11,344 bases of DNA from an uncultured bacterium (lineage in GTDB: Bacteria; Bacteroidota; Bacteroidia; Chitinophagales; CAIODY01), in assembly GCA_903871715.1 (NCBI GenBank), contig CAIQHW010000344.1, forward strand, positions 1 through 11,344. Reading direction: 5' to 3'. Positions 1 through 6,438 of this stretch are shown piece by piece. Within the stretch, counting starts at the first letter, position 1, and each line of letters begins with the position of its first letter. Under the pieces are notes generated by a model. That model did no database searches. It was not told the origin of the DNA and saw nothing but the letters and a program-made list of their open reading frames with translations. Both the position numbers and the translations under genes were made by a program.

Positions 1-1
1 T

Positions 2-253
2 ACATGCCTTTCAAAATATCGGAGCAAAGAAGAAGTGGAAGAGTACAAACAAAAAGATCCAATTGAGCAAATAAAAAAAACGATTTTAGAACGTGGCTAT
101 GCCACCGAACAACAATTGGATGAAATTGATAATGGTGTAAAATTGGAAATAGAAGAGTGTGTAAAATTTGCCGAAGAATCACCATTTCCAGAAGATTCGG
201 AATTATTGAAAGATATTTATGCCGAAGAAAGTTATCCGTTTATCATGGATTGA
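2..253 (+). CDS. pdhA: Pyruvate dehydrogenase E1 component alpha subunit, C-terminal end (partial)
   Basis: This is the 3' end of a gene that begins before the window. E1 alpha pairs with E1 beta to decarboxylate pyruvate with thiamine diphosphate and pass the acetyl group to the E2 lipoyl domain, in the cytoplasm. The reading frame is open from base 2 and ends in TGA at 251-253. The visible part matches the C-terminus of Bacteroidota PdhA: KYRSKEEVEEYKQKDPIEQ, then ATEQQLDEID, then KFAEESPFPEDSELLKDIYA and a PFIMD end. The catalytic and ThDP-binding parts lie outside. A GTG at 35-37 is an internal valine codon, not a start. The first residues (TCLS before KYRSKEE) lack the Asp-Pro of the SMSDPxKYR segment usual in this family, so the first dozen bases may contain an indel or edge error. 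A TPR gene follows after 49 nt and may be co-transcribed. Confidence 0.88.
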   Translation, partial: TCLSKYRSKEEVEEYKQKDPIEQIKKTILERGYATEQQLDEIDNGVKLEIEECVKFAEESPFPEDSELLKDIYAEESYPFIMD

Positions 254-302
254 TTAGAAACAAAAAATAGAAATTTTAAAAACAAAAAATAGAAAATAGA
301 GC

Positions 303-983
303 ATGGCAGACAATCAAGAAAAAGGAACAGACTTGGAAGCAGGATTGATGAATTCGTATTCAAAAACCGAACACTTCATCATGGAAAATAAAAAAATGGT
401 GAGTTATGTAGGCATCGGTGTATTGGTGTTGGTGCTTGGCTTTTTAGCATTTAATTGGTGGAAAGGCAATCGCGAAAAAGAAGCGCAAGGCAAAATGTAT
501 CAAGCCGAGCAGTGGTTTGAGGTAGATTCATTTCGTTTAGCATTAAAGGGGGATGGCGCACACTATGGTTTTTTGAAAGTAAAGGACAAATATGGTTTTA
601 CAAAAGCTTCCAACTTGTGCAACTATTACATTGGTGTTTGCTATTTAAAAACTGGCGAACCTAAAAAAGCATTAGACTTTTTAAAATCATTTAGCAGCAG
701 CGAAGATGTAGCGCAAAGCCAAGCATATTGCATGACTGGTGATGCTTATGCAGAAACTGGCGATATGAAATCGGCAATTGATTTTTACAAAAAAGCCGCT
801 AATAATTTGGATAACGAATCGCTTACGCCATTTTATTTGTTGAAAGCTGGCATGGCCATGGAGCATGAAAAAAATGCAAAAGATGCCAAAGAAATGTACG
901 AAAAAATAAAAGAAAATTATCCCAACTCGCAGCTTGGAAGACAAGCTGATGGCTTGATTGCACGTTGCGAAGCCCAATTGTAA
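303..983 (+). CDS. Membrane-anchored tetratricopeptide repeat protein (YfgM-like)
   Basis: The protein has 226 residues. Residues about 1-32 are polar and would be cytoplasmic. One hydrophobic segment at about 33-53 (VSYVGIGVLVLVLGFLAF) is followed by WWKGNREKE, which looks like a single N-terminal anchor with the rest on the far side of the membrane. The C-terminal half has TPR-like helical pairs: YYIGVCYLKTGEPKKALDFL (about 108-127), AYCMTGDAYAETGDMKSAID (about 141-160), and a third around YLLKAGMAMEHEKNAKDAKE, then YPNSQLGRQADGLIARCEAQ. This layout matches the YfgM/TPR family often found in Bacteroidota; YfgM of enterobacteria is an ancillary SecYEG and periplasmic chaperone factor, but the exact role here is unknown. 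The ATG at 303 is the first in frame and follows an AT-rich leader with no Shine-Dalgarno. It lies downstream of pdhA and is closed by an intrinsic terminator. Confidence 0.82.
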   Translation: MADNQEKGTDLEAGLMNSYSKTEHFIMENKKMVSYVGIGVLVLVLGFLAFNWWKGNREKEAQGKMYQAEQWFEVDSFRLALKGDGAHYGFLKVKDKYGFTKASNLCNYYIGVCYLKTGEPKKALDFLKSFSSSEDVAQSQAYCMTGDAYAETGDMKSAIDFYKKAANNLDNESLTPFYLLKAGMAMEHEKNAKDAKEMYEKIKENYPNSQLGRQADGLIARCEAQL

Positions 984-1004
984 AAGCTGAAAATTATTTT
1001 TTTT

Positions 1005-1037
1005 AAAATGCCATCAAATTTATTTGGTGGCATTTTT
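1005..1037 (+). terminator. Intrinsic terminator after the TPR gene
   Basis: A 14-bp stem, with one G-U pair, joins 1005-1018 (core ATGCCATCAAA) to 1023-1036 (core TTTGGTGGCAT) around a 4-nt TTTA loop, and the 3' arm runs into a T-run. It lies 21 nt past the TAA of the TPR gene and before the hisS promoter element, so it separates the two units. Confidence 0.85.
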
Positions 1038-1065
1038 ATTTTCAAACAACTCAAAAAAGAACACT

Positions 1066-1073
1066 TACTTTTG
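1066..1073 (+). promoter_or_regulatory. Bacteroidota -7 promoter element for hisS
   Basis: TACTTTTG matches the Bacteroidota -7 consensus TAnnTTTG exactly. Only 5 nt separate its G from the hisS ATG at 1079, so transcription would start at or within a base or two of the start codon, predicting a leaderless mRNA. No clear TTG -33 element is seen at the right distance, so the call rests on the -7 box and its position after the terminator. Confidence 0.5.
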
Positions 1074-1078
1074 CGTCC

Positions 1079-2431
1079 ATGATTCAAATTAGTATTCCAA
1101 AAGGCACTCGTGATTTTGCACCCGAAACTTTGCGCAAGCGTTGTTACATCATGAACATCATCAAAAATATTTTTGAAAAATATGCCTTTGAACCATTGGA
1201 AACACCTGCGATGGAAAACATCGAAACGCTGACTGGAAAGTATGGCGATGAAGGGGATAAACTGATGTTTCGTGTTTTAAATAATGGCGAAATTTTTGAC
1301 AAGGCAAAACAAACAACCGACAATAAAAATTTGGTGCAAGCCATATCCGAAAAGGCTTTGCGATATGATTTAACTATTCCATTTGCACGATTTGTGGTGA
1401 TGAATCGCAACAGTTTAATTTTTCCATTTCGCCGTTATCAAATGCAACCGGTTTGGAGAGCCGACCGACCGCAGAAAGGGCGTTTCCGTGAATTTTATCA
1501 ATGCGATGCCGATGTGGTGGGCAGCAAATCGTTGTTGATTGAAATAGAATTGTTGAGCATTTATGTAGAGGTGTTTGAAAAATTAGGAATCAAAAATGTG
1601 GCGTTGCATCTCAACAATCGAAAAATATTATCGGGCTTGGCAGCCTTGCTAGGTGCGTCCGAGCGCATGATGGAAATGACGATAACAATTGACAAACTGG
1701 ATAAAATCGGCTGGGATGGTGTGCAACAAGATTTGCAAAAAAACAATTTTTCAGAAGCACAAATAAAATTGATTGAACAATTTTTATCCATCAAAGGCAG
1801 TGCTGAAGAGGTTTTTGAAGAACTGAAAACATTTTTCAAAAATGAAGAAGAAGCGATGAAAGGTGTGAAAGAACTTTATTTTGTGTGGCATCAAATGATG
1901 GTTCTGATGCCCGATGCGCCTTTGAAAATTGACCTCACTTTGGCTCGTGGATTAAATTATTACACGGGCAGCATCATCGAAGTAAAAGCAACTGATGTAG
2001 CCATTGGCAGCATTGGCGGCGGCGGCAGATACGATGATTTAACGAGTGTGTTTGGATTGCCAAACGTAAGCGGAGTAGGCATTTCATTTGGTTTGGATAG
2101 AATTTACGAAGTGATGGAAGAGTTGAAATTGTTTCCCGAAAATTTGCAAACGGGCAGCAAAATATTATTCATCAATTTTGGTGGCGATAGCGAAATGTAT
2201 GCGCTGCAACTGGTTCAAAAATTGAGAGCAAAAAATCTGGCGGTGGAAATTTATCCATCCAACGAAAAAATAAAAAAGCAAATGGAATATGCACACCGCA
2301 AAAAAGTTCCGTTTGTGGTGTTGATTGGTGAAGAAGAAATGAAGACCCAAAAATTTCAATTGAAAAACATGGAAACTGGTGAACAGCAAGCTCTTTCGCT
2401 GGATGAAATTGTTGTAGCAATTTCAAAATAA
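1079..2431 (+). CDS. hisS: Histidine--tRNA ligase
   Basis: This class II aminoacyl-tRNA synthetase charges tRNA-His with histidine in the cytoplasm. The 450-residue length is normal for the family. Near the N-terminus, GTRDFAPE (9-16) and the helix that follows form motif 1. Motif 2 spans about 118-143 (FRRYQMQPVWRADRP, then GRFREFYQCDADV). The histidine-specific HisA motif ARGLNYYTG lies at 289-297, GGGGRYDD at 313-320, and motif 3 GVGISFGLDRI at 332-342. The anticodon-binding domain fills about 360-450 (ILFINFGGD, VEIYPSNEK, KKVPFVVLIGEEE). The ATG at 1079 is chosen because it gives the standard IPKGTRDF N-terminus and lies directly after a -7-type promoter box. The gene appears to be a single transcription unit. 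It converges on the rhomboid gene with only 2 nt between the stop codons and no visible hairpin there. Confidence 0.97.
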   Translation: MIQISIPKGTRDFAPETLRKRCYIMNIIKNIFEKYAFEPLETPAMENIETLTGKYGDEGDKLMFRVLNNGEIFDKAKQTTDNKNLVQAISEKALRYDLTIPFARFVVMNRNSLIFPFRRYQMQPVWRADRPQKGRFREFYQCDADVVGSKSLLIEIELLSIYVEVFEKLGIKNVALHLNNRKILSGLAALLGASERMMEMTITIDKLDKIGWDGVQQDLQKNNFSEAQIKLIEQFLSIKGSAEEVFEELKTFFKNEEEAMKGVKELYFVWHQMMVLMPDAPLKIDLTLARGLNYYTGSIIEVKATDVAIGSIGGGGRYDDLTSVFGLPNVSGVGISFGLDRIYEVMEELKLFPENLQTGSKILFINFGGDSEMYALQLVQKLRAKNLAVEIYPSNEKIKKQMEYAHRKKVPFVVLIGEEEMKTQKFQLKNMETGEQQALSLDEIVVAISK

Positions 2432-2433
2432 CT

Positions 2434-3288
2434 TTATTGTTCGTTGTAGCTTTTTAGAAATTCTTTTTCAGTTTTGCTCAAACTCTCGTAACCCGAAGCT
2501 GAAATTTTTTCTAAAATTTTGTTCAGTGTTTGTTCATCAGATTTTTTTTCTTTGGTTGAAATGCTTGTTTTTGGCTGATTTCGATGCACTTGAAATCGTT
2601 TTCTGTTTTTCCATTTGGTAAAATTAAACTGAAATAATTTTCCAAAATCATTGCCATTTTGCAATTGCTTGATATAAAAATATCCGAGCAATGCGCCGCC
2701 TAAATGTGCAATATGCCCACCACCATTGGATAGTGTGATGCTGCACAAATCAATCAAAATAAAAATGGCAGCCACATACTTCAATTTCAATTCTCTCCAA
2801 ATTAAAAAGCCAATGTGCATATCGGGCGAAAGTGTTGTAGCAGCCAGCAACACAGCCATCACACCTGCGCTGGCGCCAATTAAATCGGCTGACAAAACAT
2901 CGTTTTTGAAAAAAGGAAAAATATTGTAAAACAGCATAAACAAAGTCGCTCCAGCTATGCTACCAATAATGAAAAGCGGCACAATATGTTTTCTGCCAAT
3001 AAAACTTTGCAGCAAATCGCCAAAGAAATAAAAGGCGATGAGATTGAATGCTAAATGAAAAATGCCTGCATGAAAAAATGCGTAAGAAATGATTGTCCAT
3101 GGATGCAAAACGAAACGATGAAACGAAGATGGAAATGCAAAATAGTTGTGAATAAATCCATCTACCACATTTTGTACATTGAATAAAAATGGCAAAACAT
3201 TTACTGCTAAGTAAATCAACACCATGCTTGCAATCAGCATGGTTAGTGCCCCTCCGCTGCGAATATCGTTTTTTAAATCGTTGAGCAT
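2434..3288 (-). CDS. Rhomboid family intramembrane serine protease
   Basis: The protein has 284 residues and six or so hydrophobic segments. Rhomboids cut transmembrane proteins inside the membrane using a Ser-His dyad. The visible catalytic features are HLAFN at 78-82 (the H and N of the HxxxN oxyanion motif), GASAG at 138-142 with Ser140 as nucleophile, and HIAHLGG at 192-198 with His195 as the partner. HPWTIISYAFFH (62-73) fits the loop and second helix typical of bacterial rhomboids. After the core, a basic stretch (about 225-250) leads to ILEKISASGYESLSKTEKEF, a short C-terminal module common on Bacteroidota rhomboids and of unknown function. The ATG at 3288 gives a normal N-terminus. 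The gene lies 8 nt downstream of the DUF4340 lipoprotein gene, so the two are probably co-transcribed. The substrate is unknown. Confidence 0.93.
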   Translation of the reverse strand: MLNDLKNDIRSGGALTMLIASMVLIYLAVNVLPFLFNVQNVVDGFIHNYFAFPSSFHRFVLHPWTIISYAFFHAGIFHLAFNLIAFYFFGDLLQSFIGRKHIVPLFIIGSIAGATLFMLFYNIFPFFKNDVLSADLIGASAGVMAVLLAATTLSPDMHIGFLIWRELKLKYVAAIFILIDLCSITLSNGGGHIAHLGGALLGYFYIKQLQNGNDFGKLFQFNFTKWKNRKRFQVHRNQPKTSISTKEKKSDEQTLNKILEKISASGYESLSKTEKEFLKSYNEQ

Positions 3289-3296
3289 GATGAAAT

Positions 3297-4295
3297 TTAT
3301 TTCAAAAAATCTTTCCTCAATTTTAAAATATTACGCAAGGCAAAATCCTGAATCAACAAAAAATCAGTATGATTATTAGCCCACGCAAAATAATTTTCGC
3401 TGTCAAAACTCATTGGCTTTCCAAATTCATCAAACTGTTTTTTTGTGTGTTGATTGACTGGTGTGTGGCTCAATTCTAAAATTTGATGCGAATTATCAAC
3501 CGCCTGCACATCAAGCACAGCAAAGGGTTTCTGGCGTTTAAAACTATCCACATCGGCATTATCCAACGCAAAAGCCAGTGCATTTAGGTTTCTGAATTCG
3601 CTAAACAAAGCAAAACATTTTTTAAAATCAGTTTCCCCATTTGGTGTGATAGAAAATTCGTTCAAATTTTTTGCTTCAATGGAATATGATTCAGATTTTC
3701 TTTCATCAAAATATTGCACCGATACTTTTTTTATTTCGGCAGGAATTAGGTGTGTTAAATTTCGGCTTCGCCAATCTCTTTCCGCCAAAATATAGCGCAC
3801 ACTTACTTCGCCATTAAAGCCCGGAATCTCTACCACATAAGGCTGTGAGCTGCCATCCATCAAAAAGAAATTGCCTTCATAATCTTTTACCACACCACCC
3901 ACGTAATAAGTCTTTATCGGCTCATTTTCATTTGTAAAAATCTCAACTTTTTTTGCTTGTGAAGCCATTTCCATCACCACATTATTGTGTTCTTTTATAG
4001 AGACAGGACGATTGACACGAACATCATGTATTCCTGCTAAAAGCAGTTGTATTGCATCCCTGCGCACAAAATATTTTCCATTTACTTTCCATCCTGATTT
4101 TTCTCTGGTTAATAAAATTTGACGATGCCCTTTATCCGTAATAAAAATTTTTTGAACAGCCGAAGTATCTGCAATGGCAAAATCTCTATCATCTTTTGGT
4201 GCAAAATATTTGCACGATGAAAAAAAAACAAGCAAAGCAAAACCAGCAATGGTAAGCAATTGGCGAATAGCAAATAGAGAATAATGACTTGGCAA
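3297..4295 (-). CDS. DUF4340 domain-containing lipoprotein
   Basis: The 332-residue protein has an N-terminal hydrophobic stretch (about 13-25) ending in the lipobox FSSC with Cys28, so it is predicted to be a lipoprotein. The mature part looks like the DUF4340 family: a DTSAVQKIFITDKG segment, LLTREKSGWKVNGKYFVRRD (residues 60-79), then TYYVGGVVKDYEGNFFLMDG, ending with LLIQDFALRNIL. Its function is unknown. The only usable start before the lipobox is TTG at 4295 (an in-frame stop lies just upstream) or TTG at 4259, which would leave no positive charge before the hydrophobic core; no ATG is available. The N-terminus SHYSLFAIRQ is encoded by a short repetitive TATTC/TATTTGC/TATTCGCC stretch and is unusual for a lipoprotein signal. 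It sits 44 nt downstream of dcd and 8 nt upstream of the rhomboid gene. The family call is firm; the start is uncertain. Confidence 0.78.
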   Translation of the reverse strand: MPSHYSLFAIRQLLTIAGFALLVFFSSCKYFAPKDDRDFAIADTSAVQKIFITDKGHRQILLTREKSGWKVNGKYFVRRDAIQLLLAGIHDVRVNRPVSIKEHNNVVMEMASQAKKVEIFTNENEPIKTYYVGGVVKDYEGNFFLMDGSSQPYVVEIPGFNGEVSVRYILAERDWRSRNLTHLIPAEIKKVSVQYFDERKSESYSIEAKNLNEFSITPNGETDFKKCFALFSEFRNLNALAFALDNADVDSFKRQKPFAVLDVQAVDNSHQILELSHTPVNQHTKKQFDEFGKPMSFDSENYFAWANNHTDFLLIQDFALRNILKLRKDFLK

Positions 4296-4339
4296 TGTTT
4301 AAAATTTTGAAGGTTAAAATTTTTATTTTTTTTGAAATT

Positions 4340-4879
4340 TTATTTCAAAAAATTTTTCCACATCATACTTTCAATAGGTTTTAAGCCCCGTGCATTGTAT
4401 TTGGCGTTTTGTTTTTTGTTGTAAAAATTTTCGATGTTGCCATCTACCACAAAATAAATCAACTGCCCAATCGGCATACCTGCATACACTTTCACGGGTT
4501 GTGTTACGGAAATTTCCAACGTCCAATAATTGCAAAAACCAACATCGCCTTTTCCTGCAGTGGCATGAATGTCAATGCCCAAGCGACCTATACTGCTTTT
4601 ACCTTCCAAAAAAGGTACATGCGCATGGGTTTCAGTATACTCTTCAGTTACACCCAAATACAGCGTGTTGGGTTGCAACAAAAAGCCATCTTCGTCAATT
4701 TCAAAATGTTCTACTTCGTTGTGTTTTTTGGCATCCAAAATTCGGTCTTTGTAACAAGCTAAATATTTCCCTAAATGCACATCATAGCTGTTAGTGCCCA
4801 AACATGCTCGATTGTAAGGTTCAATTAAAATTGTTCCTTTTTCAATTTCTTCTAAAATTTTTATGTCGGAAAGAATCAT
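4340..4879 (-). CDS. dcd: dCTP deaminase
   Basis: Dcd deaminates dCTP to dUTP, feeding dUTPase and thymidylate synthesis. The 179-residue length is typical. Diagnostic segments are MILSDIKILEEIEKG at the N-terminus, GTNSYDVHLG (28-37), NTLYLGVTEEYTETH (71-85), the substrate loop GKSSIGRLGIDIHATAGKGD (93-112), and VGFCNYWTLEI (113-123) in which Glu122 sits where the catalytic glutamate of the family is expected. MPIGQLIYF (135-143) and the ordered C-terminal tail (KYNARGLKP, ESMMWKN) follow. The sequence alone does not settle whether it is mono- or bifunctional (dCTP deaminase/dUTPase). The ATG at 4879 is the first codon of the standard N-terminus. It is first in a minus-strand run with the DUF4340 and rhomboid genes and has its own promoter-like element upstream. 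Confidence 0.96.
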   Translation of the reverse strand: MILSDIKILEEIEKGTILIEPYNRACLGTNSYDVHLGKYLACYKDRILDAKKHNEVEHFEIDEDGFLLQPNTLYLGVTEEYTETHAHVPFLEGKSSIGRLGIDIHATAGKGDVGFCNYWTLEISVTQPVKVYAGMPIGQLIYFVVDGNIENFYNKKQNAKYNARGLKPIESMMWKNFLK

Positions 4880-4898
4880 GAGTTTGAAATTTTTTTTG

Positions 4899-4932
4899 CA
4901 AAAATAGTTTTTGTAAATTGATTTTAGCGCAA
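4899..4932 (-). promoter_or_regulatory. Promoter for dcd (TTG / TAnnTTTG)
   Basis: On the minus strand TATTTTTG (4906 to 4899) matches TAnnTTTG exactly, and a TTG (4932 to 4930) lies 23 nt upstream, at the long end of the spacing described for Bacteroidota. A 19-nt AT-rich stretch separates the -7 box from the dcd ATG. The element overlaps the promoter-like region of the divergent alkyltransferase-like gene. Confidence 0.5.
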
Positions 4933-4946
4933 TGATTTATATTTTG
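4918..4946 (+). promoter_or_regulatory. Candidate promoter for the alkyltransferase-like gene
   Basis: TATATTTTG (4938-4946) resembles the -7 consensus with one extra spacer base (TA-n3-TTTG). A TTG at 4918-4920 lies 17 nt before it, within the accepted range. Only 4 nt separate the box from the ATG at 4951, so the transcript would begin at or very near the start codon. The spacing deviation keeps confidence modest. Confidence 0.4.
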
Positions 4947-4950
4947 TGCC

Positions 4951-5316
4951 ATGCCTCGTTTGTCAATAAAAAGCAAAAAGCAAGTTTCAAAAAAAGCATC
5001 CAACGATAGTTTTTTTGAAGAAGTATTTAATGTGGTTCGCAAAATTCCCGACGGAAAAGTTACTTCTTATGGAGCGATCGCAGAGTATTTAGGAACACGG
5101 TTATCGGCTCGAATGGTAGGCTGGGCAATGAATGCAGCGCATCGGGTGCATCCGCCCGTGCCAGCGCATCGGGTGTTGAATCGAAACGGAATGCTCACAG
5201 GCAAGCATCATTTTTTTCATCCCACATTGATGCAAGAATTGTTGGAAAATGAAGGACACGAAATTGTGGATGACCAAATTGTAAACTTCGAAAAAGTTTT
5301 TTGGAAGCCGAAATAA
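4951..5316 (+). CDS. MGMT-family alkyltransferase-like (ATL) protein, active-site Cys replaced by Ala
   Basis: The 121-residue protein consists of the DNA-binding domain of O6-alkylguanine-DNA alkyltransferases after a basic N-terminus. FFEEVFNVVRKIPDGKVTSY (21-40) and GAIAEYLG match the family, and LSARMVGWAM (51-60) carries the Arg54 finger that flips the damaged base. Where true alkyltransferases have PCHRV, this has PAHRV (71-75), with Ala72 in place of the acceptor Cys; it continues with NRNGMLTGKHHF. It therefore cannot take the alkyl group by the usual thiol reaction. ATL proteins of this kind are known to bind O6-alkylguanine and hand it to nucleotide excision repair, and that is the inferred role. 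The ATG at 4951 is the first in frame, next to a promoter-like box. The gene is divergent from dcd and 48 nt upstream of pyrD. Confidence 0.9.
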   Translation: MPRLSIKSKKQVSKKASNDSFFEEVFNVVRKIPDGKVTSYGAIAEYLGTRLSARMVGWAMNAAHRVHPPVPAHRVLNRNGMLTGKHHFFHPTLMQELLENEGHEIVDDQIVNFEKVFWKPK

Positions 5317-5343
5317 CTTATTCATCATCACTATTTTTCTGGC

Positions 5344-5351
5344 TAAATTTG
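5344..5351 (+). promoter_or_regulatory. -7 promoter element for pyrD
   Basis: TAAATTTG matches TAnnTTTG exactly and lies 13 nt before the pyrD ATG, giving a leader of only a few bases. No TTG is found at the expected -33 position, so pyrD may also be read through from the upstream ATL gene. Confidence 0.4.
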
Positions 5352-5364
5352 CATTTCAAAATCT

Positions 5365-6390
5365 ATGTACAAACTTTTCCTTCGCCCAATTTTATTTTCC
5401 TTCGAGCCTGAAAAGGCACATCTCATCACGTTTTGGTGGCTGAATATGATTTGCAAAATTCCGTTGGCAAAAAATATTTTGCGCAGTTTTTATGTGGTTG
5501 AAAATGAAAAACTAAGTCGCGAAATTTTTGGAATAAAATTTCCAAACCCAGTTGGTTTAGCAGCAGGCTTAGATAAAAATGCGTTGCTGATTGATGAATG
5601 GGAAAATGTAGGTTTTGGCTTTGTTGAAATTGGCACAGTTACACCTTTGCCACAAGCTGGAAACGATCAACCACGGCTGTTTCGGCTGCCCGATGATAAA
5701 GCTATCATCAACCGAATGGGCTTTAATAATGATGGCATGAAAGTGATTGCGCAGCGATTAAAAAATCGAAAATCGAAAATCATTATTGGCGGCAATATTG
5801 GCAAAAATAAAATCACCGAAAATGAAAATGCTGGGCTCGATTATAAAAAATGTTTCGCCGAATTATATCCGTTTGTAGATTATTTTGTAGTGAATGTAAG
5901 TTCACCAAACACACCAGGATTAAGGGCTTTGCAAGAAAAAGAACCGCTGATGAAAATTTTAAATCAGCTACAAAAATTAAATTCGGTAACTGAAAAACGA
6001 AAACCTTTACTGCTAAAAATTGCACCCGATTTAAGCAACGAACAATTAGATGATATTGCCGAAATAGCCGTCAACACTGCATTAGATGGTTTAATTGCTA
6101 CCAACACTACTATTTCACGAGAAAATTTAACGCATGAAAATGCAAAGGAAACTGGCGGATTAAGCGGCGCACCTTTGTGCAATCGTTCGACCGAAGTGAT
6201 AAAATATTTGCACAAAAAATTGGGGAATAAAATTCCAATCATTGCCAGCGGTGGTGTGATGACAACGAATGATGCTATCGAAAAAATGAATGCTGGTGCG
6301 GCTTTGGTGCAGGTTTACACTGGTTTTATTTATGAAGGACCAGCATTAGTGAAACAAATTAATCAGCAACTTTTATGGCAACAAGCATAA
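5365..6390 (+). CDS. pyrD: Dihydroorotate dehydrogenase (quinone), class 2
   Basis: PyrD oxidises dihydroorotate to orotate with FMN and passes electrons to membrane quinone, the fourth step of UMP synthesis. The 341-residue length and N-terminal extension (residues 1-45, with FSFEPEKAHLITFWWLNMIC) mark the membrane-associated class 2 enzyme. The barrel shows FPNPVGLAAGLDKNA (59-73, with Lys71), EIGTVTPLPQAGN (88-100), INRMGFNNDG (115-124), and NVSSPNTPGLRALQ (177-190), in which Ser180 is the catalytic base of class 2 enzymes and Asn177 and Asn182 bind substrate. LLLKIAPDLS (215-224, with Lys218), ATNTT (245-249), GGLSGAPL (264-271) and IIASGGVMT (292-300) then YTGFIYEGP form the FMN phosphate and substrate sites. 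All key residues are present. The ATG at 5365 follows a -7 box, and a terminator starts one base after the stop codon. Confidence 0.97.
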   Translation: MYKLFLRPILFSFEPEKAHLITFWWLNMICKIPLAKNILRSFYVVENEKLSREIFGIKFPNPVGLAAGLDKNALLIDEWENVGFGFVEIGTVTPLPQAGNDQPRLFRLPDDKAIINRMGFNNDGMKVIAQRLKNRKSKIIIGGNIGKNKITENENAGLDYKKCFAELYPFVDYFVVNVSSPNTPGLRALQEKEPLMKILNQLQKLNSVTEKRKPLLLKIAPDLSNEQLDDIAEIAVNTALDGLIATNTTISRENLTHENAKETGGLSGAPLCNRSTEVIKYLHKKLGNKIPIIASGGVMTTNDAIEKMNAGAALVQVYTGFIYEGPALVKQINQQLLWQQA

Positions 6391-6421
6391 AAAAAGCCAC
6401 TCAATATTTGAGCGGCTTTTT
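6391..6421. terminator. Bidirectional intrinsic terminator between pyrD and the lipoprotein gene
   Basis: AAAAAGCC, one A/C mismatch and CTCAA (6391-6404) pair with TTGAG and GGCTTTTT (6408-6421) around a 3-nt loop. T-runs follow on both strands (the A-run before the stem reads as T on the minus strand). It starts directly after the pyrD TAA and sits 17 nt from the stop of the convergent lipoprotein gene, so it can serve both. Confidence 0.85.
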
Positions 6422-6438
6422 AATTTTTTAGCAACAAT

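Noticed and set aside
687..977. Minus-strand open frame within the TPR gene
   Set aside because: Its Phe/Ile-rich translation is the usual shadow of Lys/Glu-rich coding sequence on the other strand.
4390..4794. Plus-strand open frames of 61-134 codons opposite dcd
   Set aside because: They lie entirely within dcd on the other strand, have Cys/His-rich low-quality translations, and dcd is unambiguous.
2434..4879. dcd, DUF4340 lipoprotein and rhomboid as a new functional system
   Set aside because: They share a strand and short gaps, but each is a common stand-alone Bacteroidota gene and nothing in the sequence ties their functions together.
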